Positions 49,701-58,662 of a stretch of DNA of 64,000 nt are shown here, in pieces; within the stretch, counting starts at the first letter, position 1; each line of letters starts with the position of its first letter. Below the pieces are notes generated by a model. That model was given only the letters and a program-made list of their open reading frames with translations, was not told the DNA's origin and ran no database searches. The position numbers and the translations under genes are program-made. Location: assembly GCA_963735115.1 (NCBI GenBank), contig CAVTJR010000001.1, forward strand, positions 124,001 through 188,000, in the 5' to 3' direction. Source of the DNA: JAKACA01 sp963735115 (lineage in GTDB: Bacteria; Actinomycetota; Acidimicrobiia; Acidimicrobiales; Bog-793).

Positions 49701-52469
49701 TCAGCGGAGATGGCGCCGGCGGAGCATGGGCTCGGGCACGGCGGGCGGGGCGAGGCGGATCTTGGCATCGATGGCGACGCAGCCCTTGCCGCGGGGCCAC
49801 GCCACCACGGGGTTGAGATCCATCTCGACGATCTCGGGCACGTCCTCGGCGAGACGGGCAACCCGGCACAAGAGGTCGGCGAGGGCGTCCGTATCGGCCG
49901 GCTCGGCCCCGCGGTAGCCACGCAGCAGCGGCGCCGACTTCAGCGAGGAGATCAAACGGTCCGCCTCGGAGCGGCCGAGGGGGACGAGCGAGAGTGCCCG
50001 GTCACCGAGCACCTCGGTGGCGGTCCCCCCGAGGCCGAACATGACGAGTGGGCCGAACGCCGGGTCCTCCACGAGGCCGCAGATCGTCTCGATGCCCGCT
50101 TCGACCATCGGCTGCAGGATGACGGCCGCACCCTCTCCGAAACGCTCCAGCAGCTCCGCGGCAGCGGACGACACCTCCTCCGGGCTGCTGAGCCCGAGGT
50201 GGACGCCGCCGACGTCGGTCTTGTGGACGACGCCGGGGACGTCCAGCTTGAGGGCGACCGGAACGCCGAGGCGCGCCGCCGCCGCTACAGCTTCCGCCGC
50301 CGAGGTAGCCCGCAGGCTCTGGACGATCGGGACGCCGTAGGCGCCCAGCAGCTCGGACGTCTCGCCCGCCGAGAGCCAGACGCCCGACTCAGCCTCTTGC
50401 CGGCCGAGGGCAGCGGCGACGAGGGCGCGGCCGGCCCGCAGATCGATACCGTCCAGCTCGGGAGGCTCTTCCTCGGGGCGCTCTCGCCATGCGGTGTAGG
50501 GGACGATGCGCCCGAGTGCCCGCGCGGCCGACTCCGGGTAGGCGAACCAGGGCACCCGCTTGTCGCCCGCCCGCAGTGCCTGGAGCGTCCCCATGGACGT
50601 GAGGAAGTTGGCGAGAATGGGCTTGTCTGCTGTCGCCGCCACGGCCACGACGGCGGCGGCGACGTCCTCGGCTTCGGTCACGAGAGGTGGCGTGAAGATG
50701 ACGATGACGGCATCCACAGCCTCGTCCGCCAGCACGAGCTCGAGGGCGCGGCGGTAGTCATCGGCCGTCGCCGAGGCAATGCAGTCGACCGGGTTCGTGA
50801 CGGCGGCTTCGGGCGAGAGGATGGCGCGGAGCTGTTGCTGGGTCTCGACCGAGAGCTCGGGCACCGATAGCCCGAACCCCTCGCAGGCGTCCGCCGCCAG
50901 CACCCCCGGCCCGCCGGCGTTCCCGACGATCGCCACCCTCGGACCCTTCGGCAGCGGCTGGTGACTGAGGACGTCGGCGACGTCGAAGAGCTCCTCGAGG
51001 GTCTCGACACGGATGACCCCGGCCTGCCTGAAGAGGGCGTCGACGGCTGCGTCGGGCGTGGCCATGGCGGCGGTGTGCGACGAAGCTCCCCGCGATCCGG
51101 AGGTTGAGCGGCCGGCCTTCACGGCGATGATGGGTTTCTTGCGGGAGATGCGCCGCGAGATGCGGGCAAAGTGCCGCGGGTTCCCGAAGGACTCCAGGTA
51201 CATGAGGATGACCGACGTGGCGGCATCCTCCTCCCAGTAGCGGAGCAGGTCGTTGCCGCTGACGTCGATCTTGTTGCCGACCGAGACGAAGCTCGAGACG
51301 CCGAGGTCGCGGTGCGTCGCCTCGCTCAAGATGGCGATCCCGAGGCCGCCCGACTGCGAGGAGAAGCCGAGGCTGCCACGCACGGGAGCCACCGGCGAGA
51401 ACGTGGCGTTCATCGAGATATCGGGCGCCGTGTTGACGATGCCCATGCAGTTCGGCCCGACGACACGCATGCCGAACCATCGGGCCATCTCGACAAGCCG
51501 GCGCTCGGCCTTGCGTCCAGCCTCCCCCGTCTCCGCGAAACCCGCCGAGATCACGACCAGGCCGCCAACGCCGCTCCGGCCGCAGTCGGACACGACGTCG
51601 AGCACGCCGGCAGCCGGGACGGCGATGACGGCAAGATCCACCACCTCGGGGATCTCGGACATCGACGCGTAGGCCTGCAAGCCGGCGATCTCGCCGCCGG
51701 CAGGGTTCACGGGGTAGAGCCGACCTGTGAACCCGCCTGTGGTCAGGTTGACGAGCAGTTCGTGGCCGATGGTCTTCGGGCGGCGGCTCGCTCCGATGAC
51801 GGCGATCGAAGCCGGTCGCATGAGGCGCTCGATCGATCGCACGGCCGACACCCGGTCACGCTCCTCGACCTTGGCGAGGTAGGCGGGCACAGGGTCGAGC
51901 TCCATGGTGACGCGGACGACTCCCGCCTCGAAGGTGGCCCGTTCGGCGAAACCCGCCCCCCGGAACACGCCGAGCATCTTGGCGTTCTCGGAGAGCGTGT
52001 CGGCCACGAAGCGCCGGATCCCTCGCGGTCGAGCAGCTGAGGCCAGGTGCTCGAGCAGGATCGTCCCGAGGCCGCGGTGCTGCTGATCGTCTCGGACGGT
52101 GAAAGCCACCTCGGCCTCGTCACGGCCGGGCGGCCGGTCGTAGCGGGCGACCCCGACGAGCTCGCCGTCGACGAAGGCGACAAGGGCCAGGCGGTCGAGG
52201 TAGTCAACGCCGGCGAAGTGCTCGAGCTCGGACTCCGACAGCGTCCGATGAAACGAGAAGAAGCGGAAGTAGATGGTCTCGTCCGACAGGCTGGCGTGCA
52301 GCGACCGGATGAGCTCGCTGTCGGCGGGAACGATGGGCCGGATCGTGGCTGCTCTGCCGTCGGAGAGGAGAACGTCGGCCTCGAGATCGATCGGGTAGCC
52401 GGCCGGCTGCTGCGCCGGCGAGATCCAGTACGGCGGCTCGGCGTCACTCCGGCTTGTGTCGGCATTCAT
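49701..52469 (-). CDS. GNAT acetyltransferase fused to ADP-forming acyl-CoA synthetase (Pat/PatZ-like)
   Basis: A 922-residue fusion. Residues about 35-190 form a GNAT domain with the acetyl-CoA loop DQQHRGLGTILLEHL at 128-142. Then come a CoA-binding domain (MRPASIAVIGASRRPKTIG, about 217-330), a succinyl-CoA-ligase-like domain with SSHTAAMA near residue 466, and a C-terminal ATP-grasp domain (LDVPGVVHKTDVGGVHLG). Such proteins acetylate lysines of metabolic enzymes such as acetyl-CoA synthetase. Here the GNAT part comes first, and the His of SSHTAAMA, which carries the phosphate in true ADP-forming synthetases, is present. Start ATG 52469. It stands alone on the minus strand. Confidence 0.92.
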   Translation of the reverse strand: MNADTSRSDAEPPYWISPAQQPAGYPIDLEADVLLSDGRAATIRPIVPADSELIRSLHASLSDETIYFRFFSFHRTLSESELEHFAGVDYLDRLALVAFVDGELVGVARYDRPPGRDEAEVAFTVRDDQQHRGLGTILLEHLASAARPRGIRRFVADTLSENAKMLGVFRGAGFAERATFEAGVVRVTMELDPVPAYLAKVEERDRVSAVRSIERLMRPASIAVIGASRRPKTIGHELLVNLTTGGFTGRLYPVNPAGGEIAGLQAYASMSEIPEVVDLAVIAVPAAGVLDVVSDCGRSGVGGLVVISAGFAETGEAGRKAERRLVEMARWFGMRVVGPNCMGIVNTAPDISMNATFSPVAPVRGSLGFSSQSGGLGIAILSEATHRDLGVSSFVSVGNKIDVSGNDLLRYWEEDAATSVILMYLESFGNPRHFARISRRISRKKPIIAVKAGRSTSGSRGASSHTAAMATPDAAVDALFRQAGVIRVETLEELFDVADVLSHQPLPKGPRVAIVGNAGGPGVLAADACEGFGLSVPELSVETQQQLRAILSPEAAVTNPVDCIASATADDYRRALELVLADEAVDAVIVIFTPPLVTEAEDVAAAVVAVAATADKPILANFLTSMGTLQALRAGDKRVPWFAYPESAARALGRIVPYTAWRERPEEEPPELDGIDLRAGRALVAAALGRQEAESGVWLSAGETSELLGAYGVPIVQSLRATSAAEAVAAAARLGVPVALKLDVPGVVHKTDVGGVHLGLSSPEEVSSAAAELLERFGEGAAVILQPMVEAGIETICGLVEDPAFGPLVMFGLGGTATEVLGDRALSLVPLGRSEADRLISSLKSAPLLRGYRGAEPADTDALADLLCRVARLAEDVPEIVEMDLNPVVAWPRGKGCVAIDAKIRLAPPAVPEPMLRRRHLR

Positions 52470-52632
52470 CGGTCGGCCCTCCGCCTCCCACGCTACCGGC
52501 TGGCTCTCTGTACGGCGGTGGGAGACGCGACCTACTGGCAGGTAGGCCGCCCGCAGGACAAGACTGGGGTGAGTCTTGGACGAGGTCGTGCCTGTCCGCT
52601 CGACCCCGCCGGCCGAACGAGAGCAGGTTCCG

Positions 52633-54060
52633 ATGACTGTCACCAAGAACCGCACGATCAGTAGCCGCCCTGCGAACAGTGCGACCGGCACTTCAAGTGC
52701 CGTCAGGGACGGCAGCCGCGCACCCACTGCCAACGGCGCCTCGAGCGACGCCAGCGACGCCCCCCCGGCAGCCGGGCGCCCTCACGAAAGTGCCGCCGGC
52801 GCCATCGCGCCGCTGCTGAAGCGACTGTTCCCGCGCGGGCTGCCGGTGCGTTTCGTCTTCTGGGACGGGAGCGCGCTCGGCCCCCGAACCGGTCCCGGCC
52901 GGGTGATGCTCCATTCGCCGAAGGCGATCAGCCGCCTCATCTGGGCGCCGGGCGAGCTCGGAGTAGCCCGAGCCTTCGTGGCCGGTGATCTCGACACCGA
53001 GGGCAACGCCTTCGAGATCCTGCGCCTGCTGCACCAGGCGGCCAATAGGGACCTGAGCGGTGGGTTCGGCCTCATCGGGGCAGCCCTTTACGCCGCCGGT
53101 CGCCTCGGGACGCTCAGGCCGCCCCCGGCACCTCCGGCGGAGGAGAGCCACGTGAGGGGGCGCCGGCACTCCCGGAATCGGGACCGCCAGGCGGTCACGC
53201 ATCATTACGACGTCGGCAACGACTTCTACCGGCTCGTGCTCGGTCCGACGATGACGTACTCGTGTGCCCGCTTCTCCAGCCAGGACGCCAGCCTCGACGA
53301 GGCGCAAACGGCCAAACACGAGCTCGTCAGCCGCAAGCTCGGGCTGCGCGAGCTGGCGGGACGATCCGGACACCCACCGCGACTCCTCGACGTCGGCTGC
53401 GGCTGGGGCTCGATGGCCCTGCATGCCGCCACCGAGCATGGTGCACATGTCGTCGGCGTCACGCTCAGCCCGGCGCAAGCGGAGCTCGCCCGGCGCCGCA
53501 TCGGCGAAGCCGGGCTGGACGGTGCCGTCGAGATCCGCATCCAGGACTACCGGGATCTCCAAGGCGAAACGTTCGACGCCATCTCGTCCATCGGCATGTT
53601 CGAACACGTCGGGCGGCGCCGGATGGCGGAGTACTTCACCACACTCGCCGGGCTGCTGCGACCGGGCGGCAGGTTGTTGAACCATGCCATCTCGAGCATC
53701 GGCGGTTCGAAGATGAGCAGGCGCTCCTTCGTCGGGCGCTACGTCTTCCCGGACGGGGAGCTGATCGACGTGGCCGATGTCGTGCGGGAAATGGAACGGG
53801 CGGGCTTCGAGGTCCGTGACGTCGAGTCGCTTCGCGAGCACTACTCGGCGACCTTGCACGCCTGGGTGGGGAACCTCGAGGAGCACTGGGAGCAAGCCGT
53901 CGCTCTCGTAGGCACGGCGCGGGCGCGTATCTGGTGGCTCTACATGGCGGCGTCGGCAAACGGTTTCGACGACGGTGGACTTTCGATCCACCAAGTGCTC
54001 GGCGTCATCCCCGGACCGGGCGGCGAGAGCGAGATGCCGGGGACGCGGGACGGCTGGTGA
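52633..54060 (+). CDS. Cyclopropane-fatty-acyl-phospholipid synthase family methyltransferase
   Basis: A 475-residue SAM-dependent enzyme that adds a methylene or methyl group to unsaturated phospholipid acyl chains. THHYDVGNDFYRLVLGPTMTY is the CFA motif, LLDVGCGWGSMALHAATEHG the SAM-binding loop, and IGMFEHVGRRRMAEYF and HYSATLHAWVGNLEEHW the conserved C-terminal parts. The first 55 residues are a Ser/Ala-rich tail. ATG 52633 is preceded by GAGAGCAGG. It may alter membrane lipids under stress; the exact product (cyclopropane or methyl branch) cannot be told. Confidence 0.93.
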   Translation: MTVTKNRTISSRPANSATGTSSAVRDGSRAPTANGASSDASDAPPAAGRPHESAAGAIAPLLKRLFPRGLPVRFVFWDGSALGPRTGPGRVMLHSPKAISRLIWAPGELGVARAFVAGDLDTEGNAFEILRLLHQAANRDLSGGFGLIGAALYAAGRLGTLRPPPAPPAEESHVRGRRHSRNRDRQAVTHHYDVGNDFYRLVLGPTMTYSCARFSSQDASLDEAQTAKHELVSRKLGLRELAGRSGHPPRLLDVGCGWGSMALHAATEHGAHVVGVTLSPAQAELARRRIGEAGLDGAVEIRIQDYRDLQGETFDAISSIGMFEHVGRRRMAEYFTTLAGLLRPGGRLLNHAISSIGGSKMSRRSFVGRYVFPDGELIDVADVVREMERAGFEVRDVESLREHYSATLHAWVGNLEEHWEQAVALVGTARARIWWLYMAASANGFDDGGLSIHQVLGVIPGPGGESEMPGTRDGW

Positions 54061-54162
54061 ACCGGCCGTAGCCTGCCGTCGTCCGCTTCGTCGGCGCGAG
54101 GGAGGACGTCAGCCTGAAAAGAGACTGATCACTCCGTCAGCAGAGTCAGGCTGGCACGAGAG

Positions 54163-54480
54163 TCAGGCCGTCAGGCGAGGGCTCCCGTCCCAGGGGTTCG
54201 ACTCCCACGACCAGCTGCCCTTTTCGAAGGCCCGGCGCCAGAACGCCAACATCTGGGACCAGGTCGGATCGCCGGGCGATCGTTCGAGGGCCGCCAAGAT
54301 CACCTTGCGAGCGTCTTCCATCAGCTGGCGATCGCCCGCCGCCAACTCCACCAGCTCGTCAGCGGGAGTCTCCACGCCGTCGGGGCTGCTGTGGGCGAGG
54401 GCCCTGCAGCGCTCGATCCAACACTGCAAAGCCTCGTTCCCGCTTGCCGGGGTATCGGCCGAACCGACAGAACCGTTCAC
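54163..54480 (-). CDS. Small protein of unknown function at the end of the iron ABC unit
   Basis: A 105-residue acidic soluble protein from GTG 54480. It has two helices (ALQCWIERCRALAHS, DRQLMEDARKVILAALERS) and a Trp-rich end (MLAFWRRAFEKGSWSWES). I recognise no family. It follows the ABC ATPase gene by 37 bp on the same strand, so it may belong to the iron transport unit, but its codon use and length alone make the gene only probable. Confidence 0.55.
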   Translation of the reverse strand: MNGSVGSADTPASGNEALQCWIERCRALAHSSPDGVETPADELVELAAGDRQLMEDARKVILAALERSPGDPTWSQMLAFWRRAFEKGSWSWESNPWDGSPRLTA

Positions 54481-54517
54481 GAGCGGGAGACTATCCGCCC
54501 TGCGGAGGGGCGCCGAA

Positions 54518-55732
54518 TCACGCCGGCTCGGGCGCCGATGGCGCCGAGGGCGAGGGCGCCGACGACGAGAGCTCCGACGACGAGGGCTGGGAGGACGAGG
54601 GCGCCGACGACGAGGGCTCGGAGGACGAGGGCGCCGACGATGGCCCGGCGAGCTGCGGCCGCAGCGCCGGCGGCCACGTGAGAACGGGACCGCTGATTCG
54701 CAGCATCACGACTGAACCGTCTGCGAGATGGGGGTCACCGAGTGTGCGCACGACGACCGGCCCGAGAAGGTCGCCGCCTACGCCCTCCGGCTGCACATGC
54801 AGGAGGCAGTCGTGGCCGTGGTAGCTAGTGCTCATCACACGTCCGACTACGCCGCCTCCCCGCGGCGATGCTTCGATCGTGCTGATCTCGACCTGCTCGG
54901 GACGTACCAGCACCGTGACCGCCTGCGCCCCGCCGACTCCGAGCGGACCGGCGACGGCCGGCGCCCTCCCGAGCGGCGTGTCGACGAGCTCGCCGTCCTG
55001 GCGGCCGTCGAGCAGGTTGGCGGCGCCGACGAATCTCGCCAGCTCGGCGTCGATCGGGCTGGCGTACAGCTCCGCCGGCTTGGCGAACTGGGCGATGCCG
55101 CCGTCGCGGATGACGGCGACGAAGTCGGCCAGAGAGAGCGCCTCGTCCTGATCGTGGGTCACTAGCACGACCGTCGTGTCGGCGGCACGGAGGATCTCCT
55201 TCACATCGGAGCGCACGCTCACCCGCAGCTGGGCGTCGAGGGAGGCGAAGGGCTCGTCCAGCAGCACCGCCCGCGGGCGTACGGCGAGCGCCCTGGCGAC
55301 GGCGACACGCTGCTGCTGCCCCCCGGAGAGTTGGTGAGGGTAACGCCGTCCGAGGCCCGTCAAACCGACGACGTCGAGCAGTTCGCGCACCCGCGGTCCG
55401 CGACGCTCAGTCCGGGGAAGGCCGAAACCGACGTTCGCCTCCACCGTCAGGTGCGGGAACAGGCTTCCCTCCTGCGAGACGTACCCGAGGCGGCGGCGCT
55501 CGGCGGGGAGGTGGATGTGGTCGTCCTCGACGATGTCGCCGCCGATAGCCACCGTGCCGGCGTCTGCCCGCTCGAGGCCGGCCAGCACTCGCAGCAGGGT
55601 CGTCTTGCCGCTGCCGGACGGGCCGAGGATCGCAGTGAACGACCCGGAAGGCACCTCCAAGTCGACACCGGCGAGGACCGGGTGTCGACCGAAGCTCTTG
55701 CGCAAACCCCTCACGGAGATTCTGCTCGTCAT
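54518..55732 (-). CDS. Iron(III) ABC transporter ATP-binding protein
   Basis: A 404-residue FbpC/PotA-type ATPase powering the ferric-iron importer. Walker A GPSGSGKTT, signature LSGGQQQRVA, Walker B AVLLDEPFASLD and the H-loop VTHDQDEALS are intact, followed by a TOBE-type C-terminal domain. The last about 40 residues are a Ser/Pro/Ala repeat tail (SSSEPSSSAPSSSQPSSS), coded by repeated GACGAGGGC-like units, which typical homologues lack. Start ATG 55732 overlaps the permease stop by 4 bases. Confidence 0.92.
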   Translation of the reverse strand: MTSRISVRGLRKSFGRHPVLAGVDLEVPSGSFTAILGPSGSGKTTLLRVLAGLERADAGTVAIGGDIVEDDHIHLPAERRRLGYVSQEGSLFPHLTVEANVGFGLPRTERRGPRVRELLDVVGLTGLGRRYPHQLSGGQQQRVAVARALAVRPRAVLLDEPFASLDAQLRVSVRSDVKEILRAADTTVVLVTHDQDEALSLADFVAVIRDGGIAQFAKPAELYASPIDAELARFVGAANLLDGRQDGELVDTPLGRAPAVAGPLGVGGAQAVTVLVRPEQVEISTIEASPRGGGVVGRVMSTSYHGHDCLLHVQPEGVGGDLLGPVVVRTLGDPHLADGSVVMLRISGPVLTWPPALRPQLAGPSSAPSSSEPSSSAPSSSQPSSSELSSSAPSPSAPSAPEPA

Positions 55733-57357
55733 GTCGGCATCGCCCGGCGCGACGGCATGCGATCGAAGAACCGCGCAAGGACGTAGCTCGGCACGGCGGC
55801 GATGCCGATCATGACGAGGGCGAAGGGTGCTGCCTGGCCGTAGGAGAAGTACTGCTGGTAGGCCCAGAACTGCGTCGCCAGCGTCTCGACGTTGGCCGGG
55901 ATGAGGATGAGGGTAGCCGTCAGCTCGGTCGCCACGGCGAGGAACACCAGGCAGAAGGCGGCCATCAGCCCGGGGGCGACGAGCGGCAGGGTCACGCGGA
56001 AGAGCACTGCGAGGCGGCGTTGGCCGAGCGATCGAGCTGCCTCCTCCAGGGAGACGGGGGCATAGGCGACCGATGCCCGCACCCCGACGAGCGCCAAGGG
56101 GAAGAACATGACGGCGTAGGCGGCGATGAGCGGAACGGCGGTACGCGAGAACGCCCCGGCGAGATAGCGCTCCGCGAAATAGCTCAAGGCAAAGCCGATC
56201 ACGACGCCCGGCACCGCCAGCACGACGAACGTGCTCCGCTCGAGCAGTCGGGCGGCACGGGTCGGATGGCGGACGACGAGGAGGGCGACCGGTAGAGCCA
56301 TCAGCGTGGCTATGCCGGCGGCGGCAGCCCCGTAGCCGGCGGTGTGGCCGGCGGCGTCGAGGAGGGACACGCCCTGGAGGGCGTGCACGCCGCCTTCGAG
56401 CATCCAATACACGCTCGAACCGACCGGAACGCCGAGCGCAAGGCCTGTGAGCAGAAGAAACCCCAACACCACCGGCACCTTCGACCTCCCGAGCCGATGA
56501 GTCGTCTTGGCCCGGGGCACACCGGCGCCTGTGCGGGCGATGCGCGTGCGCCCACGGGCGAAGCCGTCACCGACGAGGACGACGATGCTCAGCACCACGA
56601 CGACGATCGACAGCGCCGCCGCCACGTCCACGTTGTACGACACGCTGAGCTCCGTGAAGATCTCCGTCGTGAAGGTCTGGAAGCCGACGATCTCGAATGC
56701 GCCGTACTCCGCCAGGATGACGAGGGCGACGAGGAGACATCCCCCGACGATGGCGCCGCGTGCCTGGCCGATCGTCACCCGGAAGAACGTGCGCACCCGG
56801 CCGACGCCGAGGCTTCTCGCCACCTCCTCCTGCCCTGGGTCGGCGGATCGCAGGCTGGCGGCGACGGGCAGGTACACGAGGGGGTAGACCGCCAGCGTCA
56901 TCACGACGACCGCCCCCCGAAAGCCCTGGATCCACGTGGTCAACGACGCCCAACCGAAGCTCACGACGAAGTCGGGGATGGCGAAGGGAACGACGACGAG
57001 GACCGCCCACACCCTGCGGAACGGCAGGTCGGTGCATTCCACAAACCACGCCGCCATCGTCCCGATGACGCCACAGAGCGCCGTGACGACGACGGTGAGC
57101 TGCACCGTGTTCCAGAGGAGGGTGGCCGTGAGCGAGCGGAAGATCAAGTGGGCGACCGTGCCGACGCCGGCGCCGCTCGCTTCGACCAACAGGACCACGA
57201 GGGGGGCAAGAAGGATGGCGGCGACAAGGAAGCTGGCAACGAGCAGCACCCGCGGCCGCGACGCTCGCCGCTTGGGCCCCGCCTCGAGCGCCGGCGTCCC
57301 GGCGATCTCCGGCTCCGGCTCCGGCTCCGGCTCCGCCAGGTTCAGCGTTGCAGACAT
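55729..57357 (-). CDS. Iron(III) ABC transporter permease (FbpB-like, two-domain)
   Basis: A 542-residue permease with about twelve membrane segments in two homologous halves. Each half has an EAA loop that contacts the ATPase: EEVARSLGVGRVRTFFRVTI and EEAARSLGQRRLAVLFRVTL. This is the fused layout of FbpB/HitB. The N-terminus has a short EPEPEPEPE tract encoded by a CTCCGG hexanucleotide repeat. It is the middle gene of binding protein-permease-ATPase. Confidence 0.94.
   Translation of the reverse strand: MSATLNLAEPEPEPEPEIAGTPALEAGPKRRASRPRVLLVASFLVAAILLAPLVVLLVEASGAGVGTVAHLIFRSLTATLLWNTVQLTVVVTALCGVIGTMAAWFVECTDLPFRRVWAVLVVVPFAIPDFVVSFGWASLTTWIQGFRGAVVVMTLAVYPLVYLPVAASLRSADPGQEEVARSLGVGRVRTFFRVTIGQARGAIVGGCLLVALVILAEYGAFEIVGFQTFTTEIFTELSVSYNVDVAAALSIVVVVLSIVVLVGDGFARGRTRIARTGAGVPRAKTTHRLGRSKVPVVLGFLLLTGLALGVPVGSSVYWMLEGGVHALQGVSLLDAAGHTAGYGAAAAGIATLMALPVALLVVRHPTRAARLLERSTFVVLAVPGVVIGFALSYFAERYLAGAFSRTAVPLIAAYAVMFFPLALVGVRASVAYAPVSLEEAARSLGQRRLAVLFRVTLPLVAPGLMAAFCLVFLAVATELTATLILIPANVETLATQFWAYQQYFSYGQAAPFALVMIGIAAVPSYVLARFFDRMPSRRAMPT
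57307..57336 (-). repeat. CTCCGG hexanucleotide repeat coding Glu-Pro
   Basis: Four perfect copies and part of a fifth near the permease start. They encode alternating Glu and Pro before the first membrane helix. Copy-number change would not shift the frame. Confidence 0.85.
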
Positions 57358-57462
57358 CGCCGCCTCCTCGCCGCCGCCCGGCCCGTGCTCTCCCGCAGCC
57401 CGAGCGTGGCGCCATCACGAGTCACGAGAGCTCGCTCGATCGGAGGCGTCGCAGGCGCTGTC

Positions 57463-58548
57463 TCACAGCAGCTCCACTTCCTGCAAGAACGCCACGGCCT
57501 GCAGGCCGTCGCCCAGCTCGGCGATCGTGATGGGGTACGGATGCAATAGATCGAACGGGGTCTCCGGTTGCGCAGTTGTCACCCCCGAGGCGATCGGGTA
57601 CTCGTAACTCGTCGAGTGGGCGATGATCTCCTGACCGGCCTTGGAGGTGATGAAGGCTAGGAACTTCTCGGCGTCCGCCTGGTGCCTGCTCGATTTGAGC
57701 ACGGCCGCCCCGGAGACGTCGATGACATATCCCGGGTCACCGGCGGCGAAGTAGGCGATCTCGGAGTGCATGTTGGATACCCCGACCTGCGCCCGGAGCC
57801 GGTACCAGTAGTACTGGTTGATGATGCCGAAGGCAGCCTCTCCGTCATTCACCGCCGAGGTGAGGTCCTCGTTCGAGTCGTACCCCTGCGGACGGTTCGA
57901 GTTGGCTTTGATGCCTCGCAGCCACTTCAGCGTCCTCGCCTCGCCGTAGGCACGGTCCACCGAGGTCACAATCGGCTGGAAGTCGGTCTCGCCAGGGGCG
58001 ATGGCAAGCTTGCCTTTGTACGCCGGATCGGCCAGCTGCAGGACGTGGGTCGGCAGCTGGCTTTTCTCGATGAGGCTGGGGTTGTACACGATGACGCTCA
58101 CCCGGGCAGTCACCCCGACCCAGTCCCCGAGCGGAGAGTTGAACCTACTCGGAGTGTGCGCCAGGGTCGAGGCGTTCACGGGAGCCAGTAAGCCCTTTTC
58201 CTGCAGGTGCTCGAGGGGTTGCGAGTTCTCCGTGAAAAAGACGTCGGCGGGCGAATGTGAGCCCTCCTGGACGATCTCGTTCGCCTGGAAGTCCTCGTCG
58301 TTGCTCTCTACCTCGACGTTGATGCCCGTCGCCTTTTCGAAGGCCGAAACGAGGGCGTCGGTCGTCTCCGGGTGCTGCCCGTTGTAGAGCGTGATCGAGT
58401 TGGCGCCGCCGCCAGACGAGCCACAGGCCGTCAACAGGCCGCCCAGGAGCATGACGAGCGTCGCCAGCAGGAAGGATCGGCGCGGCAAGGTCAGCGTCGT
58501 GCCCGTTGCGAATCCCAATTTCCTGCCTGGCAGCCGCGCAGCTCTCAC
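57463..58548 (-). CDS. Iron(III) ABC transporter substrate-binding lipoprotein (FbpA-like)
   Basis: A 361-residue periplasmic-type binding protein anchored as a lipoprotein: hydrophobic signal FLLATLVMLLGGLLTAC with the lipobox Cys before GSSGGG. The mature part starts ITLYNGQHPETTDALVSAFE, like FbpA/FutA. The adjacent tyrosines in NQYYWYRLRAQ match the iron-binding Tyr pair of this family. Start GTG 58548 follows AGGA. It is the first gene of the unit; a DtxR-type box lies just upstream, so expression should rise when iron is scarce. Confidence 0.92.
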   Translation of the reverse strand: MRAARLPGRKLGFATGTTLTLPRRSFLLATLVMLLGGLLTACGSSGGGANSITLYNGQHPETTDALVSAFEKATGINVEVESNDEDFQANEIVQEGSHSPADVFFTENSQPLEHLQEKGLLAPVNASTLAHTPSRFNSPLGDWVGVTARVSVIVYNPSLIEKSQLPTHVLQLADPAYKGKLAIAPGETDFQPIVTSVDRAYGEARTLKWLRGIKANSNRPQGYDSNEDLTSAVNDGEAAFGIINQYYWYRLRAQVGVSNMHSEIAYFAAGDPGYVIDVSGAAVLKSSRHQADAEKFLAFITSKAGQEIIAHSTSYEYPIASGVTTAQPETPFDLLHPYPITIAELGDGLQAVAFLQEVELL

Positions 58549-58572
58549 CTCGGTTCCTGCGCTCTCTCGGCT

Positions 58573-58591
58573 TAATATCAGGCGAACCTTA
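58573..58591. promoter_or_regulatory. DtxR/IdeR-type operator in the iron-transport control region
   Basis: The 19-mer TAATATCAGGCGAACCTTA matches 14 of 19 positions of the IdeR/DtxR consensus form TTAGGTTAGGCTAACCTTA; the right half is nearly perfect and the left half weak. It lies 25 bp upstream of the binding-protein GTG, in the gap shared with the divergent dtxR-family gene, exactly where an iron-dependent repressor should act. Confidence 0.62.
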
Positions 58592-58662
58592 CCATCGAAG
58601 TCAAGACAGCCTGAGAGAGTCGGATCCCAGCGTATGATCGCCCCAGGCACCTGAGGTGAACC

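Noticed and set aside
54190..54215. tRNA-like T-arm sequence GGGGTTCGACTCCC
   Set aside because: The five-pair stem does not form correctly, and no acceptor or anticodon arm fits upstream. It is inside a likely protein gene.
56344..57549. 401-codon plus-strand open frame over the iron permease
   Set aside because: It is antisense to a permease with clear EAA motifs; the translation is charged and featureless.
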